Below, piece after piece: positions 1 through 13,776 of a stretch of DNA of 13,776 nucleotides. The notes beneath the pieces are model-generated. The model did not search any database. It had not been told where the DNA came from and was given only the letters and a program-made list of their open reading frames with translations. The stretch is from Burkholderiales bacterium (lineage in GTDB: Bacteria; Pseudomonadota; Gammaproteobacteria; Burkholderiales; CAIKXV01), in contig JAIENF010000342.1 of NCBI GenBank assembly GCA_019751575.1, positions 1 through 13,776 of the forward strand, read 5' to 3'. Position 1 is the first letter of the stretch. Each line of letters begins with the position of its first letter. A program made the position numbers and the translations under genes.

Positions 1-154
1 GGAGAACCTCGGCGCGCTGATCGACGCGCTCAACCGCGCCAAGCCGGCCGGTGCGAAGGGCATCTACGTCCGCCGCGTCAGCCTGTCTTCGACGATGGGT
101 GCCGGCGTACGGGTCGACCAGGGCAGCCTGGTCGCTTCGCGCGAGGCAGCGTAG
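1..154 (+). CDS. rplA: 50S ribosomal protein L1, C-terminal 50 residues (5' truncated by window)
   Basis: The open frame runs from base 2 to the TAG at 152-154 and encodes the last 50 residues of ribosomal protein L1. The stretch [15 protein letters not shown], then KGIYVRR and [14 protein letters not shown], matches the conserved L1 C-terminus, in which the STTMG-type motif is diagnostic. L1 binds 23S rRNA to form the mobile L1 stalk, which moves deacylated tRNA out of the E site; in E. coli it also represses its own rplK-rplA mRNA. The start and any L11 gene lie upstream of the window. Its position just before rplJ is the usual proteobacterial order. The frame is intact, and the gene is cut only by the window edge. 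Confidence 0.96.
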   Translation, partial: ENLGALIDALNRAKPAGAKGIYVRRVSLSSTMGAGVRVDQGSLVASREAA

Positions 155-172
155 GCGGAAGGTTTGCCGGAG

Positions 173-189
173 ACCCGCGGTCCGCGGGT
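173..189 (+). other. Perfect hairpin 19 nt after the rplA stop
   Basis: ACCCGCG (173-179) pairs with CGCGGGT (183-189) around a 3-nt loop. No T tract follows, so it is not a standard intrinsic terminator. It could be an RNA-stability or processing element separating the rplA transcript from the rplJ leader. The pairing is seen; the function is inferred. Confidence 0.5.
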
Positions 190-213
190 TGCATCGGAAT
201 ACAGAACTTTGGG

Positions 214-255
214 CCCGCCGGGGTTGCAGCTGCATCTGGCTGCCGCTCCGGCGGG
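214..255 (+). other. 42-nt two-part stem-loop immediately 5' of the L10 leader
   Basis: CCCGCCGG (214-221) pairs with CCGGCGGG (248-255). Inside a symmetrical 4x4 internal loop, GCAGC (226-230) pairs with GCTGC (239-243) around an 8-nt loop. All 13 base pairs are Watson-Crick. The structure abuts the conserved L10-leader sequence that begins at about 257. It may be the closing 5' domain of the leader, or a processing or attenuation element. There is no T tract after it. Confidence 0.6.
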
Positions 256-256
256 G

Positions 257-364
257 TTGTCAAAGACCGTAGGCGTTCCCCGGAACTTAATGCCGGACGA
301 CGGTGGGGCAGCATGCACACCCGGTGACGGCGCCCTACGCAGATGGCGTACCCCCGAAACAGGA
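257..364 (+). promoter_or_regulatory. Ribosomal protein L10 leader (autoregulatory mRNA element for rplJ-rplL)
   Basis: The conserved strands of the L10 leader are visible: GTCAAAGACCGTAGG at 259-273 and CCTACGCAGATGGC at 334-347, followed by GAAACAGGA at 356-364. GTAGG (269-273) pairs with CCTAC (334-338) and C268 with G339. GTC (259-261) can pair with GGC (345-347). The unpaired A/G-rich bases between these helices form an asymmetric internal loop of the kind that makes the kink-turn reported for L10 recognition. In this family the L10-L12 complex binds the leader and represses rplJ-rplL translation. The boundaries are approximate. Recognition is from remembered consensus and visible pairing, not a covariance-model search. 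Confidence 0.85.
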
Positions 365-488
365 GCGGTTGCAATGTCGAATTCCTGGATCAAGGTCGCC
401 GTGTTGTGCTTTCCACCCCGGTCGGGGCGGTCGTAGCCGGGTCGGTTTCCCGGACGCGTCCGCGTCGGCGAAGGTGGTGCGGTTCAGT

Positions 489-498
489 TAAGGAGGTG
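489..498 (+). promoter_or_regulatory. Near-perfect Shine-Dalgarno sequence for rplJ
   Basis: TAAGGAGGTG matches ten consecutive bases of the complement of the 16S rRNA 3' tail. GGAGG (492-496) ends 6 nt before the TTG start at 503, an optimal spacing. It decides the start codon, because no in-frame ATG or GTG lies near it. Confidence 0.92.
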
Positions 499-502
499 CA
501 CC

Positions 503-1051
503 TTGAGTTTGACTCTGCAGGACAAACAGGCAGTTGTCGCCGAACTGAGTGCGGAGCTCGGGAAGGCACAGTCGGTCGTGATCGCTGAGTACCGCGGCAT
601 GGGCGTCGGTGCAATGACCGAACTGCGGCGCAAGGCTCGCGCAGAAGGCGTCTACCTGAAGGTGCTCAAGAACACCCTCGCCCGCCGTGCGGTCGACGGG
701 ACCCCGTTCAAGGCGCTCGCGGACCAGCTGGTCGGTCCGCTCGCCTACGGGATCTCGACCGATCCGGTCAAGGCAGCGAAGGTGCTCGACGAGTTCGCCA
801 AGGCAAACGACAAGCTGGTGATTCGCGGCGGTGCATTGCCCGACCAGGTCCTGTCGGCGAAGGAGATCCAGGGCCTGGCGCGACTCCCGTCGCGCGAAGC
901 ACTGCTCTCGACGCTGATGGGAACGATGCAGGCACCGGTGGCCAAGTTCGTCCAGACGCTCAACGAAGTTCCTGCGCGGTTCGTGCGCACGGCTGCGGCC
1001 GTACGCGACCAGAAGCAGGGCGCGCAAGCGCCCGCCGAAGCGGCAGCCTGA
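503..1051 (+). CDS. rplJ: 50S ribosomal protein L10, TTG start
   Basis: This gene encodes a 182-residue L10, the base of the ribosomal stalk: its N-terminal domain binds 23S rRNA with L11, and its C-terminal helix carries the L12 dimers. Family signatures are [12 protein letters not shown] near the N-terminus, IAEYRGM, MTELR, then [12 protein letters not shown] and GPLAYGIS. The TTG at 503 is chosen because of the strong ribosome-binding site and because L10 proteins begin MxLxLxxKQ. The protein is longer than E. coli L10 (165 residues). Between LMGTM (138-142) and RTAAAVRD (162-169) it has 19 residues where E. coli has 9, so the stalk-binding helix gains 10 residues. It also has an Ala-rich tail. 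Expression is probably controlled by the L10 leader upstream. rplL follows after 104 nt. Confidence 0.97.
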   Translation: MSLTLQDKQAVVAELSAELGKAQSVVIAEYRGMGVGAMTELRRKARAEGVYLKVLKNTLARRAVDGTPFKALADQLVGPLAYGISTDPVKAAKVLDEFAKANDKLVIRGGALPDQVLSAKEIQGLARLPSREALLSTLMGTMQAPVAKFVQTLNEVPARFVRTAAAVRDQKQGAQAPAEAAA

Positions 1052-1071
1052 GGCGGTCCTTCCCCTCAGGC
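1046..1071 (+). other. Hairpin spanning the rplJ stop codon
   Basis: GCCTGAGG (1046-1053) pairs with CCTCAGGC (1064-1071) around a 10-nt loop, with 8 perfect base pairs. The 5' arm includes the rplJ TGA (1049-1051), so terminating ribosomes would melt it. No T tract follows. It may affect stability or coupling of rplJ and rplL translation. The pairing is seen; the role is inferred. Confidence 0.55.
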
Positions 1072-1155
1072 GGCACGGGGCGGGTTCATCCCTGCCTCAT
1101 CGCCCGGTGACAACATTCCATCCAATCGACATCAGCAACATCAGGAGCAATTGAA

Positions 1156-1533
1156 ATGGCAGTCGCAAAAGCAGAAATCCTCGACGCAATCGCCGGCCTC
1201 ACCGTGCTTGAGCTGTCCGAGCTGATCAAGGAAATGGAAGAGAAGTTCGGCGTGTCCGCTGCAGCCGCCTCGGTGGCCGTCGCCGCCCCGGCAGCCGGCG
1301 CCGCCGCCCCGGCTGAAGAGAAGACCGAATTCACGGTCATCCTGAAGTCGGCCGGCGAGAAGAAGGTCGAAGTCATCAAGGCCGTTCGTGCGATCACCGC
1401 GCTGGGCCTGAAGGAAGCGAAGGACCTGGTCGACGGTGCGCCGAAGCCGGTGAAGGAAGGCGTTTCGAAGGCCGATGCAGATGCAATCATGAAGCAGCTG
1501 ACCGATGCGGGCGCAGCGGTCGAGCTGAAGTGA
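1156..1533 (+). CDS. rplL: 50S ribosomal protein L7/L12
   Basis: This gene encodes the 125-residue L7/L12 stalk protein, which is present as several dimers on L10 and recruits and activates IF2, EF-Tu, EF-G and RF3. Residues 1-33 form the dimerisation domain ([19 protein letters not shown]). Residues about 35-54 are an Ala/Pro-rich flexible hinge. Residues about 55-125 are the globular factor-binding domain, with the hallmark KVEVIKAVR and [15 protein letters not shown]. The ATG is preceded by AGGAG (1143-1147) at 8-nt spacing. Length and sequence are typical. L12 is needed in several copies per ribosome, while RNA polymerase is needed at much lower levels, which fits the attenuator-like structure after this gene. 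Confidence 0.98.
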   Translation: MAVAKAEILDAIAGLTVLELSELIKEMEEKFGVSAAAASVAVAAPAAGAAAPAEEKTEFTVILKSAGEKKVEVIKAVRAITALGLKEAKDLVDGAPKPVKEGVSKADADAIMKQLTDAGAAVELK

Positions 1534-1559
1534 CGAGACGCGTTTCCGTCGAGTCGGTT

Positions 1560-1576
1560 CCGGGGTTCATCCCCGG
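1560..1576 (+). other. First hairpin of the rplL-rpoB spacer
   Basis: CCGGGG (1560-1565) pairs with CCCCGG (1571-1576) around a 5-nt loop. CGG (1555-1557) and CCG (1577-1579) can extend it past a 2-nt bulge. It is one of three consecutive hairpins in this spacer. Confidence 0.55.
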
Positions 1577-1581
1577 CCGGA

Positions 1582-1610
1582 AGGGCGGCACCGGGAACGG
1601 TGCTTGCCCT
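1582..1610 (+). other. Second hairpin of the rplL-rpoB spacer, GGAA tetraloop
   Basis: AGGGC (1582-1586) pairs with GCCCT (1606-1610), and GCACCG (1588-1593) with CGGTGC (1598-1603). One base on the left faces two on the right in an internal loop. The loop GGAA fits the GNRA consensus, which stabilises RNA hairpins. With 11 bp and no T tract, it looks like a processing or stability element. E. coli has RNase III cleavage in the equivalent interval; any such role here is inferred. Confidence 0.6.
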
Positions 1611-1643
1611 GCCGGACAGGCAGCGAGATTGTCGTGACGACCT

Positions 1644-1686
1644 CGGGCCGGCGGGTGACCGCCGGCCCGCAGTCGCTTTGCTTTTT
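1644..1686 (+). terminator. rplL-rpoB attenuator (partial intrinsic terminator)
   Basis: CGGGCCGGCGG (1644-1654) pairs perfectly with CCGCCGGCCCG (1659-1669) around a GTGA loop (GUGA, a GNRA tetraloop). An interrupted T tract, CTTTGCTTTTT (1676-1686), follows 6 nt later. In E. coli an attenuator between rplL and rpoB ends most transcripts, so that rpoBC is made at a fraction of the ribosomal protein level. The gap before the T tract and its interruption suggest incomplete termination, which fits that role, since rpoB has no evident promoter of its own. Confidence 0.78.
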
Positions 1687-1689
1687 CCG

Positions 1690-1720
1690 CCGCAGCAGTA
1701 GCGGCAGCCGCAGCAGCAGC
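1690..1720 (+). repeat. Imperfect CAG/GCA triplet-rich tract upstream of rpoB
   Basis: The 31 bases after the attenuator T tract are dominated by GCA and GCG triplets, including GCAGCAG at 1692-1698 and CAGCAGCAG at 1711-1719. The tract is non-coding and ends 50 nt before rpoB. It may simply be low-complexity spacer. Confidence 0.5.
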
Positions 1721-1770
1721 ACCCGTACACCGCTCCACCCCAGTCTATCCGTCGCCTGCAGGAGTCAACG

Positions 1771-5874
<4,104 letters not shown>

Positions 5875-5892
5875 GGCAGGACGGCTGTTCCG

Positions 5893-5906
5893 GCGCATCC
5901 GTGCGC
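5893..5906 (+). other. Short hairpin in the rpoB-rpoC spacer
   Basis: GCGCA (5893-5897) pairs with TGCGC (5902-5906) around TCCG. A small palindrome, TGCTGCAGCA (5917-5926), follows. The spacer is 79 nt and has no T tract, so rpoB and rpoC should be co-transcribed. Confidence 0.4.
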
Positions 5907-5953
5907 GACGCACCCCTGCTGCAGCACCCATCGGTTTCAACAAGGAGTGACGA

Positions 5954-10185
<4,232 letters not shown>

Positions 10186-10189
<4 letters not shown>

Positions 10190-10214
10190 CAGGGGCTCAC
10201 CCCCATCCTAAACT
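10186..10214 (+). promoter_or_regulatory. Sigma70-type promoter for the rpsL-rpsG-fusA-tuf block
   Basis: A consensus -35 TTGACA (10186-10191) is followed after exactly 17 bp by TAAACT (10209-10214), a 4/6 match to TATAAT that keeps its first two bases, its fourth and its last T. The -35 overlaps the rpoC stop codon. The spacer holds a GGGG-CTCA-CCCC dyad (10192-10203). Transcription would begin at about 10218-10222, giving a leader of roughly 380 nt before rpsL. The motif is seen; activity is inferred. Confidence 0.75.
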
Positions 10215-10600
10215 CTTGATCTTTTTTCGTTCCGGCAAACCGGGGCTGAACGGGCAGTGCGGGCAGCGTCCATCCCTGCGGGGTGGGCCGACCCGACCGC
10301 TTCGCCTCCCCGGCAAGACGTTTCGAGACGGGTAGTGTCCCCGATGCCGCACCACGGCCTCGGGCTCACCGCAGCAGTCGAAAACGTATCCCGCCGGTGT
10401 CGCACGGTTTCAAGCGCAAGGGCCGCGCCGTCGCATTCCACTGCGGCGCTCCCCTGTCGGGCCGTTCGACCACGAGAAGCAGCATTGCATCAGGCAGCAC
10501 GCACGCAGAACACACGCAGGTCGGTACGTTTCAACGCTCCGTAATTGTCCCAACGAGGACGGCGCCTTCGCGTCTTCCTCAACTTTTGATGGCTCGATAA
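10190..10600 (+). other. 411-nt rpoC-rpsL spacer: promoter and long structured leader
   Basis: After the promoter come a run of six T (10222-10227) and several short GC hairpins: CCGG/CCGG at 10232-10243, GGGT/ACCC at 10281-10294, and GCGCCG/CGGCGC at 10425-10449. The strong hairpin at 10555-10580 is last. I see no standard terminator for rpoC: the GGGG/CCCC dyad at 10192-10203 is 18 nt from the T run. Two open frames through the spacer (GTG starts at 10257 and 10283) have no ribosome-binding site or recognisable family and are not called. Pseudomonas and Rickettsiales rpsL genes have described leader RNAs; I cannot tell whether this one is related. Confidence 0.7.
10555..10587 (+). promoter_or_regulatory. 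Strong hairpin plus short T tract directly before rpsL (possible attenuator)
   Basis: GAGGA (10555-10559) pairs with TCCTC (10576-10580). After a C/T mismatch, GGCGC (10561-10565) pairs with GCGTC (10570-10574) with one G-T wobble, around a CTTC loop. The sequence AACTTTT (10581-10587) follows, and the rpsL ATG is only 13 nt further on. It resembles a weak intrinsic terminator or a structure that gates ribosome access to rpsL. Confidence 0.6.
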
Positions 10601-10978
10601 ATGCCCACGATCAATCAGCTGGTGCGCCATGGCCGTGAACCGGTCAAGACCAAGAGCAAGGTTCCGGCCCTGCAGAATTCCCCGCAGCGGCGCGGCGTCT
10701 GCACGCGCGTCTACACCACGACCCCGAAGAAGCCGAACTCGGCATTGCGCAAGGTCGCGAAGGTGCGCCTGGTGAACGGCTTCGAGGTGATCGGCTACAT
10801 CGGTGGCGAAGGCCACAACCTGCAGGAACACTCGGTGGTGCTGATCCGCGGCGGCCGGGTGAAGGATCTTCCCGGCGTGCGTTACCACGTCGTCCGCGGC
10901 AGCCTGGACACCCAGGGCGTCAAGGACCGCAAGCAGAGCCGTTCGAAGTACGGCGCCAAGAAACCCAAGGCAGCCTAA
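10601..10978 (+). CDS. rpsL: 30S ribosomal protein S12
   Basis: This gene encodes the 125-residue S12, which sits at the 30S decoding centre and controls tRNA selection and fidelity. The N-terminus MPTINQLVR and the blocks [40 protein letters not shown] and [13 protein letters not shown] are diagnostic. K43 (in PKKPNS) and K88 (in RVKDLPG), the classic streptomycin-resistance positions, are both lysine, so the form is the sensitive one. D89 is the residue that is methylthiolated in E. coli. The start is fixed by the conserved MPTINQ sequence, because the bases upstream (10588-10600) contain no good Shine-Dalgarno sequence. rpsG follows after 27 nt. Transcription probably starts at the promoter near 10186-10214, with possible read-through from rpoBC. 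Confidence 0.98.
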   Translation: MPTINQLVRHGREPVKTKSKVPALQNSPQRRGVCTRVYTTTPKKPNSALRKVAKVRLVNGFEVIGYIGGEGHNLQEHSVVLIRGGRVKDLPGVRYHVVRGSLDTQGVKDRKQSRSKYGAKKPKAA

Positions 10979-11005
10979 GCCCAGCCTGCAGCCCGAGGAA
11001 CAGAC

Positions 11006-11476
11006 ATGCCCCGTCGTCGCGAAGTACCCAAACGCCAGATCCTGCCGGACCCGAAGTTCAGCAGCCAGGAAGTCGCCAAGTTCATCAACGTGCTGATGAT
11101 GAGCGGCAAGAAGTCGGTCGCCGAACGCATCATCTACGGCGCGCTCGACCAGCTCGGCAAGAAGTCGGGCAAGGATCCGCTCGAGCTGTTCACGCTCGCG
11201 CTCGGGAACATCCGCCCGATGGTCGAGGTGAAGAGCCGCCGCGTCGGCGGCGCGAACTACCAGGTCCCGGTCGAAGTGCGTCCGATCCGCCGCACCGCGC
11301 TCGCCATGCGCTGGCTGCGCGAGGCCGCCCGCAAGCGCGGCGAGAAGTCGATGGGCCAGCGCCTGGCCAACGAAATCGCCGAGGCCGCGGAAGGCCGTGG
11401 CGGCGCGATCAAGAAGCGCGAGGAAGTGCACCGCATGGCGGAGGCAAACAAGGCCTTCTCGCACTACCGCTTCTGA
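11006..11476 (+). CDS. rpsG: 30S ribosomal protein S7
   Basis: This gene encodes the 156-residue S7, which nucleates assembly of the 30S head by binding the 3' domain of 16S rRNA and contacts mRNA and tRNA at the E site. The N-terminus [17 protein letters not shown], the beta-hairpin region [20 protein letters not shown] (about 72-91) and the helix [16 protein letters not shown] are family hallmarks. GAGGA (10995-10999) precedes the ATG by 6 nt. In E. coli S7 represses the str operon by binding the rpsL-rpsG spacer. Here that spacer is only 27 nt, so the E. coli-type site cannot be present there. fusA follows after 87 nt. Confidence 0.98.
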   Translation: MPRRREVPKRQILPDPKFSSQEVAKFINVLMMSGKKSVAERIIYGALDQLGKKSGKDPLELFTLALGNIRPMVEVKSRRVGGANYQVPVEVRPIRRTALAMRWLREAARKRGEKSMGQRLANEIAEAAEGRGGAIKKREEVHRMAEANKAFSHYRF

Positions 11477-11563
11477 TCAGGCTTCGAAAAATCACTGCTG
11501 GTGCTCCGCTGGTGTAACCCGGCGATCCCGGATTGACGCCAACCAACGCAAAGGTCTTACCAA
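11477..11563 (+). other. 87-nt rpsG-fusA spacer with a short direct repeat
   Basis: GCTGGTG occurs at 11497-11503 and again at 11508-11514, an 11-bp period. Nothing else stands out. The only ribosome-binding signal for fusA is AAAGG (11550-11554), 9 nt before the GTG. I see no terminator, so rpsG and fusA are probably co-transcribed. Confidence 0.4.
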
Positions 11564-13657
11564 GTGCCTCGCAAAACACCCATCGACCGTTACCGCAACA
11601 TCGGCATTTCCGCGCACATCGATGCGGGGAAGACGACGACCACCGAACGCATCCTGTTCTACACCGGCGTTAACCACAAGATCGGCGAAGTGCACGACGG
11701 TGCGGCGACGATGGACTGGATGGAGCAGGAGCAGGAGCGGGGCATCACGATCACGTCGGCGGCGACCACCTGCTTCTGGCGCGGCATGGACATGGCGCGC
11801 CCTGAACACCGCATCAACATCATCGACACCCCCGGCCACGTCGACTTCACGATCGAGGTCGAGCGGTCGATGCGCGTGCTCGACGGCGCCTGCATGGTCT
11901 ATTGCGCGGTCGGCGGCGTGCAGCCCCAGTCCGAGACGGTCTGGCGGCAGGCGAACAAGTACAAGGTCCCGCGGCTTGCGTTCGTCAACAAGATGGACCG
12001 CACCGGCGCCAACTTCTTCAAGGTCTACGACCAGATGAAGGCGCGGCTGCAGGCCAACGTCGTGGCGATGCAGATCCCGATCGGTGCCGAAGAGAACTTC
12101 AAGGGCGTCGTCGACCTGGTCCGCATGAAGGCGATCCTCTGGGACGAGGCTTCGCAGGGCATGAAGTTCGAACTCGTCGACATCCCGGAAGACCTCGCCG
12201 ACACCGCGACGGAGTGGCGCGAGAAGATGCTCGAGGCCGCCGCGGAGTCGTCCGAGGAGCTGATGAACAGCTACCTCGACAGCGGCGACCTGAGCGAGGA
12301 AGACATCAAGAAGGGCATCCGTGCGCGCACGATCTCCAGCGAGATCGTGCCGATGCTGTGCGGCTCGGCCTTCAAGAACAAGGGCGTGCAGGCCATGCTC
12401 GACGCCGTGCTCGACTACCTGCCGGCGCCGACCGAAGTGAAGCCGGTCACCGGCGAGGATGACCGTGGCAAGGAAGTCGTGCGCTCTGCGTCCGACGACG
12501 CGCCGTTTGCCGCGCTCGCATTCAAGATCATGACCGATCCTTACGTCGGCCAGCTGATCTTCTTCCGGGTGTACTCGGGGGTCGTCAACACCGGCGACAC
12601 CATCTACAACCCGATCAAGGACCGCAAGGAACGCATCGGCCGCATCCTGCAGATGCATGCGAACCAGCGCGAAGAGATCAAGGAAGTGCGCGCGGGCGAC
12701 ATCGCCGCGGCGGTCGGCCTGAAGGACGCGACCACCGGCGACACGCTGTGCAGCCCCGACAACGTGATCACCCTCGAGAAGATGGTCTTCCCGGAGCCGG
12801 TGATCCACGTCGCGGTCGAGCCCAAGACCAAGGCCGACCAGGAGAAGATGGGCATCGCGCTGGGCCGCCTCGCCCAGGAAGATCCGTCATTCCGTGTGCG
12901 CAGCGACGAAGAGTCCGGCCAGACGATCATCTCCGGCATGGGCGAGCTGCACCTCGAGATCCTGGTCGACCGGATGCGCCGCGAGTTCAGCGTCGAGGCG
13001 AACGTGGGCGCGCCCCAGGTCGCCTACCGCGAGGCCGTCAAGAAGTCGGTCGAGCAGGAAGGCAAGTTCGTCAAGCAGTCGGGTGGCCGCGGCCAGTACG
13101 GCCACGTCTGGATCAAGCTCGAGCCGAACGAGGCCGGCAAGGGTTTCGAGTTCGTCGACGCGATCAAGGGCGGCACCGTGCCGCGCGAGTTCATCCCGGC
13201 GGTGAACAAGGGCCTGGTCGACACGCTGCCCAATGGCGTGCTCGCCGGCTTCCCGGTGGTGGACGTGAAGGTCACGCTGTTCGACGGCTCCTACCATGAC
13301 GTCGACTCGAACGAGAACGCGTTCCGGATGGCGGCGTCCATGGCGTTCAAGGATGCGATGCGCAAGGCCAACCCGGTGCTGCTCGAGCCGATGATGGCGG
13401 TCGAGGTCGAGACGCCCGAAGACTACATGGGCAACGTGATGGGCGACCTTTCCGGCCGGCGCGGCATCGTGCAGGGCATGGAAGACATGGTCGGCGGCAT
13501 CAAGGTGATCAAGGCGGAAGTGCCGCTCGCCGAGATGTTCGGCTACTCCACGACGCTGCGTTCGCTGTCGCAGGGCCGCGCGACCTACACGATGGAATTC
13601 AAGCACTACACCGAAGCGCCGCGCAATGTCGCCGAGGCGATCATCAACAAGAAGTGA
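11564..13657 (+). CDS. fusA: Translation elongation factor G, GTG start
   Basis: This gene encodes the 697-residue EF-G, the GTPase that drives translocation of tRNA and mRNA and, with RRF, recycles ribosomes. The G motifs are G1 AHIDAGKT (17-24), switch [13 protein letters not shown]3 DTPGH (88-92, with the catalytic His at 92), G4 NKMD (142-145) and G5 GSAFKNKG (267-274). The domain IV loops ([26 protein letters not shown]) and the C-terminal [14 protein letters not shown] are complete. The GTG at 11564 is chosen because EF-G begins M-(A/P)-RKTPI and no in-frame ATG is nearby; the Shine-Dalgarno sequence AAAGG is modest. It is a canonical EF-G rather than a resistance or mitochondrial-type paralogue. 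tuf follows after 33 nt, the normal str-operon order. Confidence 0.98.
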   Translation: MPRKTPIDRYRNIGISAHIDAGKTTTTERILFYTGVNHKIGEVHDGAATMDWMEQEQERGITITSAATTCFWRGMDMARPEHRINIIDTPGHVDFTIEVERSMRVLDGACMVYCAVGGVQPQSETVWRQANKYKVPRLAFVNKMDRTGANFFKVYDQMKARLQANVVAMQIPIGAEENFKGVVDLVRMKAILWDEASQGMKFELVDIPEDLADTATEWREKMLEAAAESSEELMNSYLDSGDLSEEDIKKGIRARTISSEIVPMLCGSAFKNKGVQAMLDAVLDYLPAPTEVKPVTGEDDRGKEVVRSASDDAPFAALAFKIMTDPYVGQLIFFRVYSGVVNTGDTIYNPIKDRKERIGRILQMHANQREEIKEVRAGDIAAAVGLKDATTGDTLCSPDNVITLEKMVFPEPVIHVAVEPKTKADQEKMGIALGRLAQEDPSFRVRSDEESGQTIISGMGELHLEILVDRMRREFSVEANVGAPQVAYREAVKKSVEQEGKFVKQSGGRGQYGHVWIKLEPNEAGKGFEFVDAIKGGTVPREFIPAVNKGLVDTLPNGVLAGFPVVDVKVTLFDGSYHDVDSNENAFRMAASMAFKDAMRKANPVLLEPMMAVEVETPEDYMGNVMGDLSGRRGIVQGMEDMVGGIKVIKAEVPLAEMFGYSTTLRSLSQGRATYTMEFKHYTEAPRNVAEAIINKK

Positions 13658-13776
<119 letters not shown>

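Larger units (their letters stand above)
155..502 (+). other. 348-nt rplA-rplJ spacer: structured 5' leader, no credible gene
   Basis: This spacer contains, in order, the hairpins at 173-189 and 214-255, the L10 leader core at about 257-364, and three further small GC hairpins before the rplJ ribosome-binding site. Those three are CCCC/GGGG at 416-427, CCGGG/CCCGG at 437-453 and GACGC/GCGTC at 453-466 (the last two share one base and compete). Short open frames across it lack ribosome-binding sites and resemble no family I know. E. coli has a promoter for rplJ in this interval. I could not find a convincing -35/-10 pair here, so whether rplJ has its own promoter is undecided. Confidence 0.75.

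Noticed and set aside
189..212. TTGCAT (189-194) and TACAGA (200-205) as a promoter for rplJ
   Set aside because: The two hexamers are only 5 bp apart, and no partner at 16-18 bp spacing matches consensus.
164..588. Plus-strand small frames in the rplA-rplJ spacer (164-436 and 343-588)
   Set aside because: They overlap the L10 leader or the start of rplJ, lack ribosome-binding sites and show no recognisable protein sequence.
10192..10227. GGGG/CCCC dyad plus T6 as the rpoC terminator
   Set aside because: The stem is only 4 bp and ends 18 nt before the T run, too far for intrinsic termination. The region is better explained as promoter spacer and start site.
10257..10600. Plus-strand frames in the rpoC-rpsL spacer (10257-10544 and 10283-10600), the second ending directly at the rpsL ATG
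   Set aside because: Both begin with GTG without a Shine-Dalgarno sequence, are Arg/Ala/Ser/Pro-rich as expected for non-coding GC-rich DNA, and resemble no family. The abutment of the second with rpsL was considered as a coupled leader peptide but has no other support.
10490..11464. Minus-strand frame spanning rpsL and rpsG
   Set aside because: rpsL and rpsG happen to lie in the same frame, so their codon-register shadow is continuous. There are no protein family features.
11533..11561. TTGACG (11533-11538) as a -35 for a separate fusA promoter
   Set aside because: At a 16-18 bp spacing the -10 region reads TCTTAC or CTTACC, a poor match, and the start would fall inside the fusA coding sequence.

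Overview
The window is a core translation and transcription cluster from a high-GC betaproteobacterium, probably of Burkholderiales type. This placement rests on remembered family sequences, not a search. The gene order is rplA(3' end)-rplJ-rplL-rpoB-rpoC-rpsL-rpsG-fusA-tuf(5' end), all on the + strand. It joins the classical 'beta' operon (L1, L10, L12, RNA polymerase beta and beta') to the 'str' operon (S12, S7, EF-G, EF-Tu). The S12 N-terminus (MPTINQLVR), RpoB N-terminus ([18 protein letters not shown]) and EF-G switch region read as betaproteobacterial. Third codon positions are strongly G/C. There are no mobile elements, tRNA or rRNA genes, CRISPR arrays or foreign-looking segments.

Region 1 (1-1533) holds the end of L1, then a 348-nt spacer carrying two strong hairpins and a recognisable L10 autoregulatory leader. 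L10 follows from a TTG start behind a near-perfect Shine-Dalgarno sequence, then L12. Region 2 (1534-1770) is a 237-nt spacer with three hairpins. The last has an 11-bp stem, a GUGA tetraloop and a T tract, and sits where the rplL-rpoB attenuator lies in E. coli. Region 3 (1771-10189) holds rpoB and rpoC, both intact, with every catalytic and zinc-binding residue checked present and the rifampicin pocket of wild-type form. Region 4 (10190-10600) is a 411-nt spacer. It opens with a sigma70-type promoter whose -35 hexamer contains the rpoC stop codon, and closes with a strong hairpin directly before rpsL. Region 5 (10601-13776) holds rpsL, rpsG, fusA and the start of tuf, with short spacers.

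Together the genes make the ribosomal stalk (L10/L12) that recruits GTPase factors, the decoding-centre protein S12, the 30S head protein S7, the two elongation factors that use the stalk, and the catalytic core of RNA polymerase. The RNA structures in the spacers are probably what sets the relative output of each block.

I do not see a previously undescribed system. The points most worth checking are the promoter/stop-codon overlap and structured rpsL leader, a 10-residue extension in the stalk-binding helix of L10, and the lack of room for an E. coli-type S7 repressor site between rpsL and rpsG.
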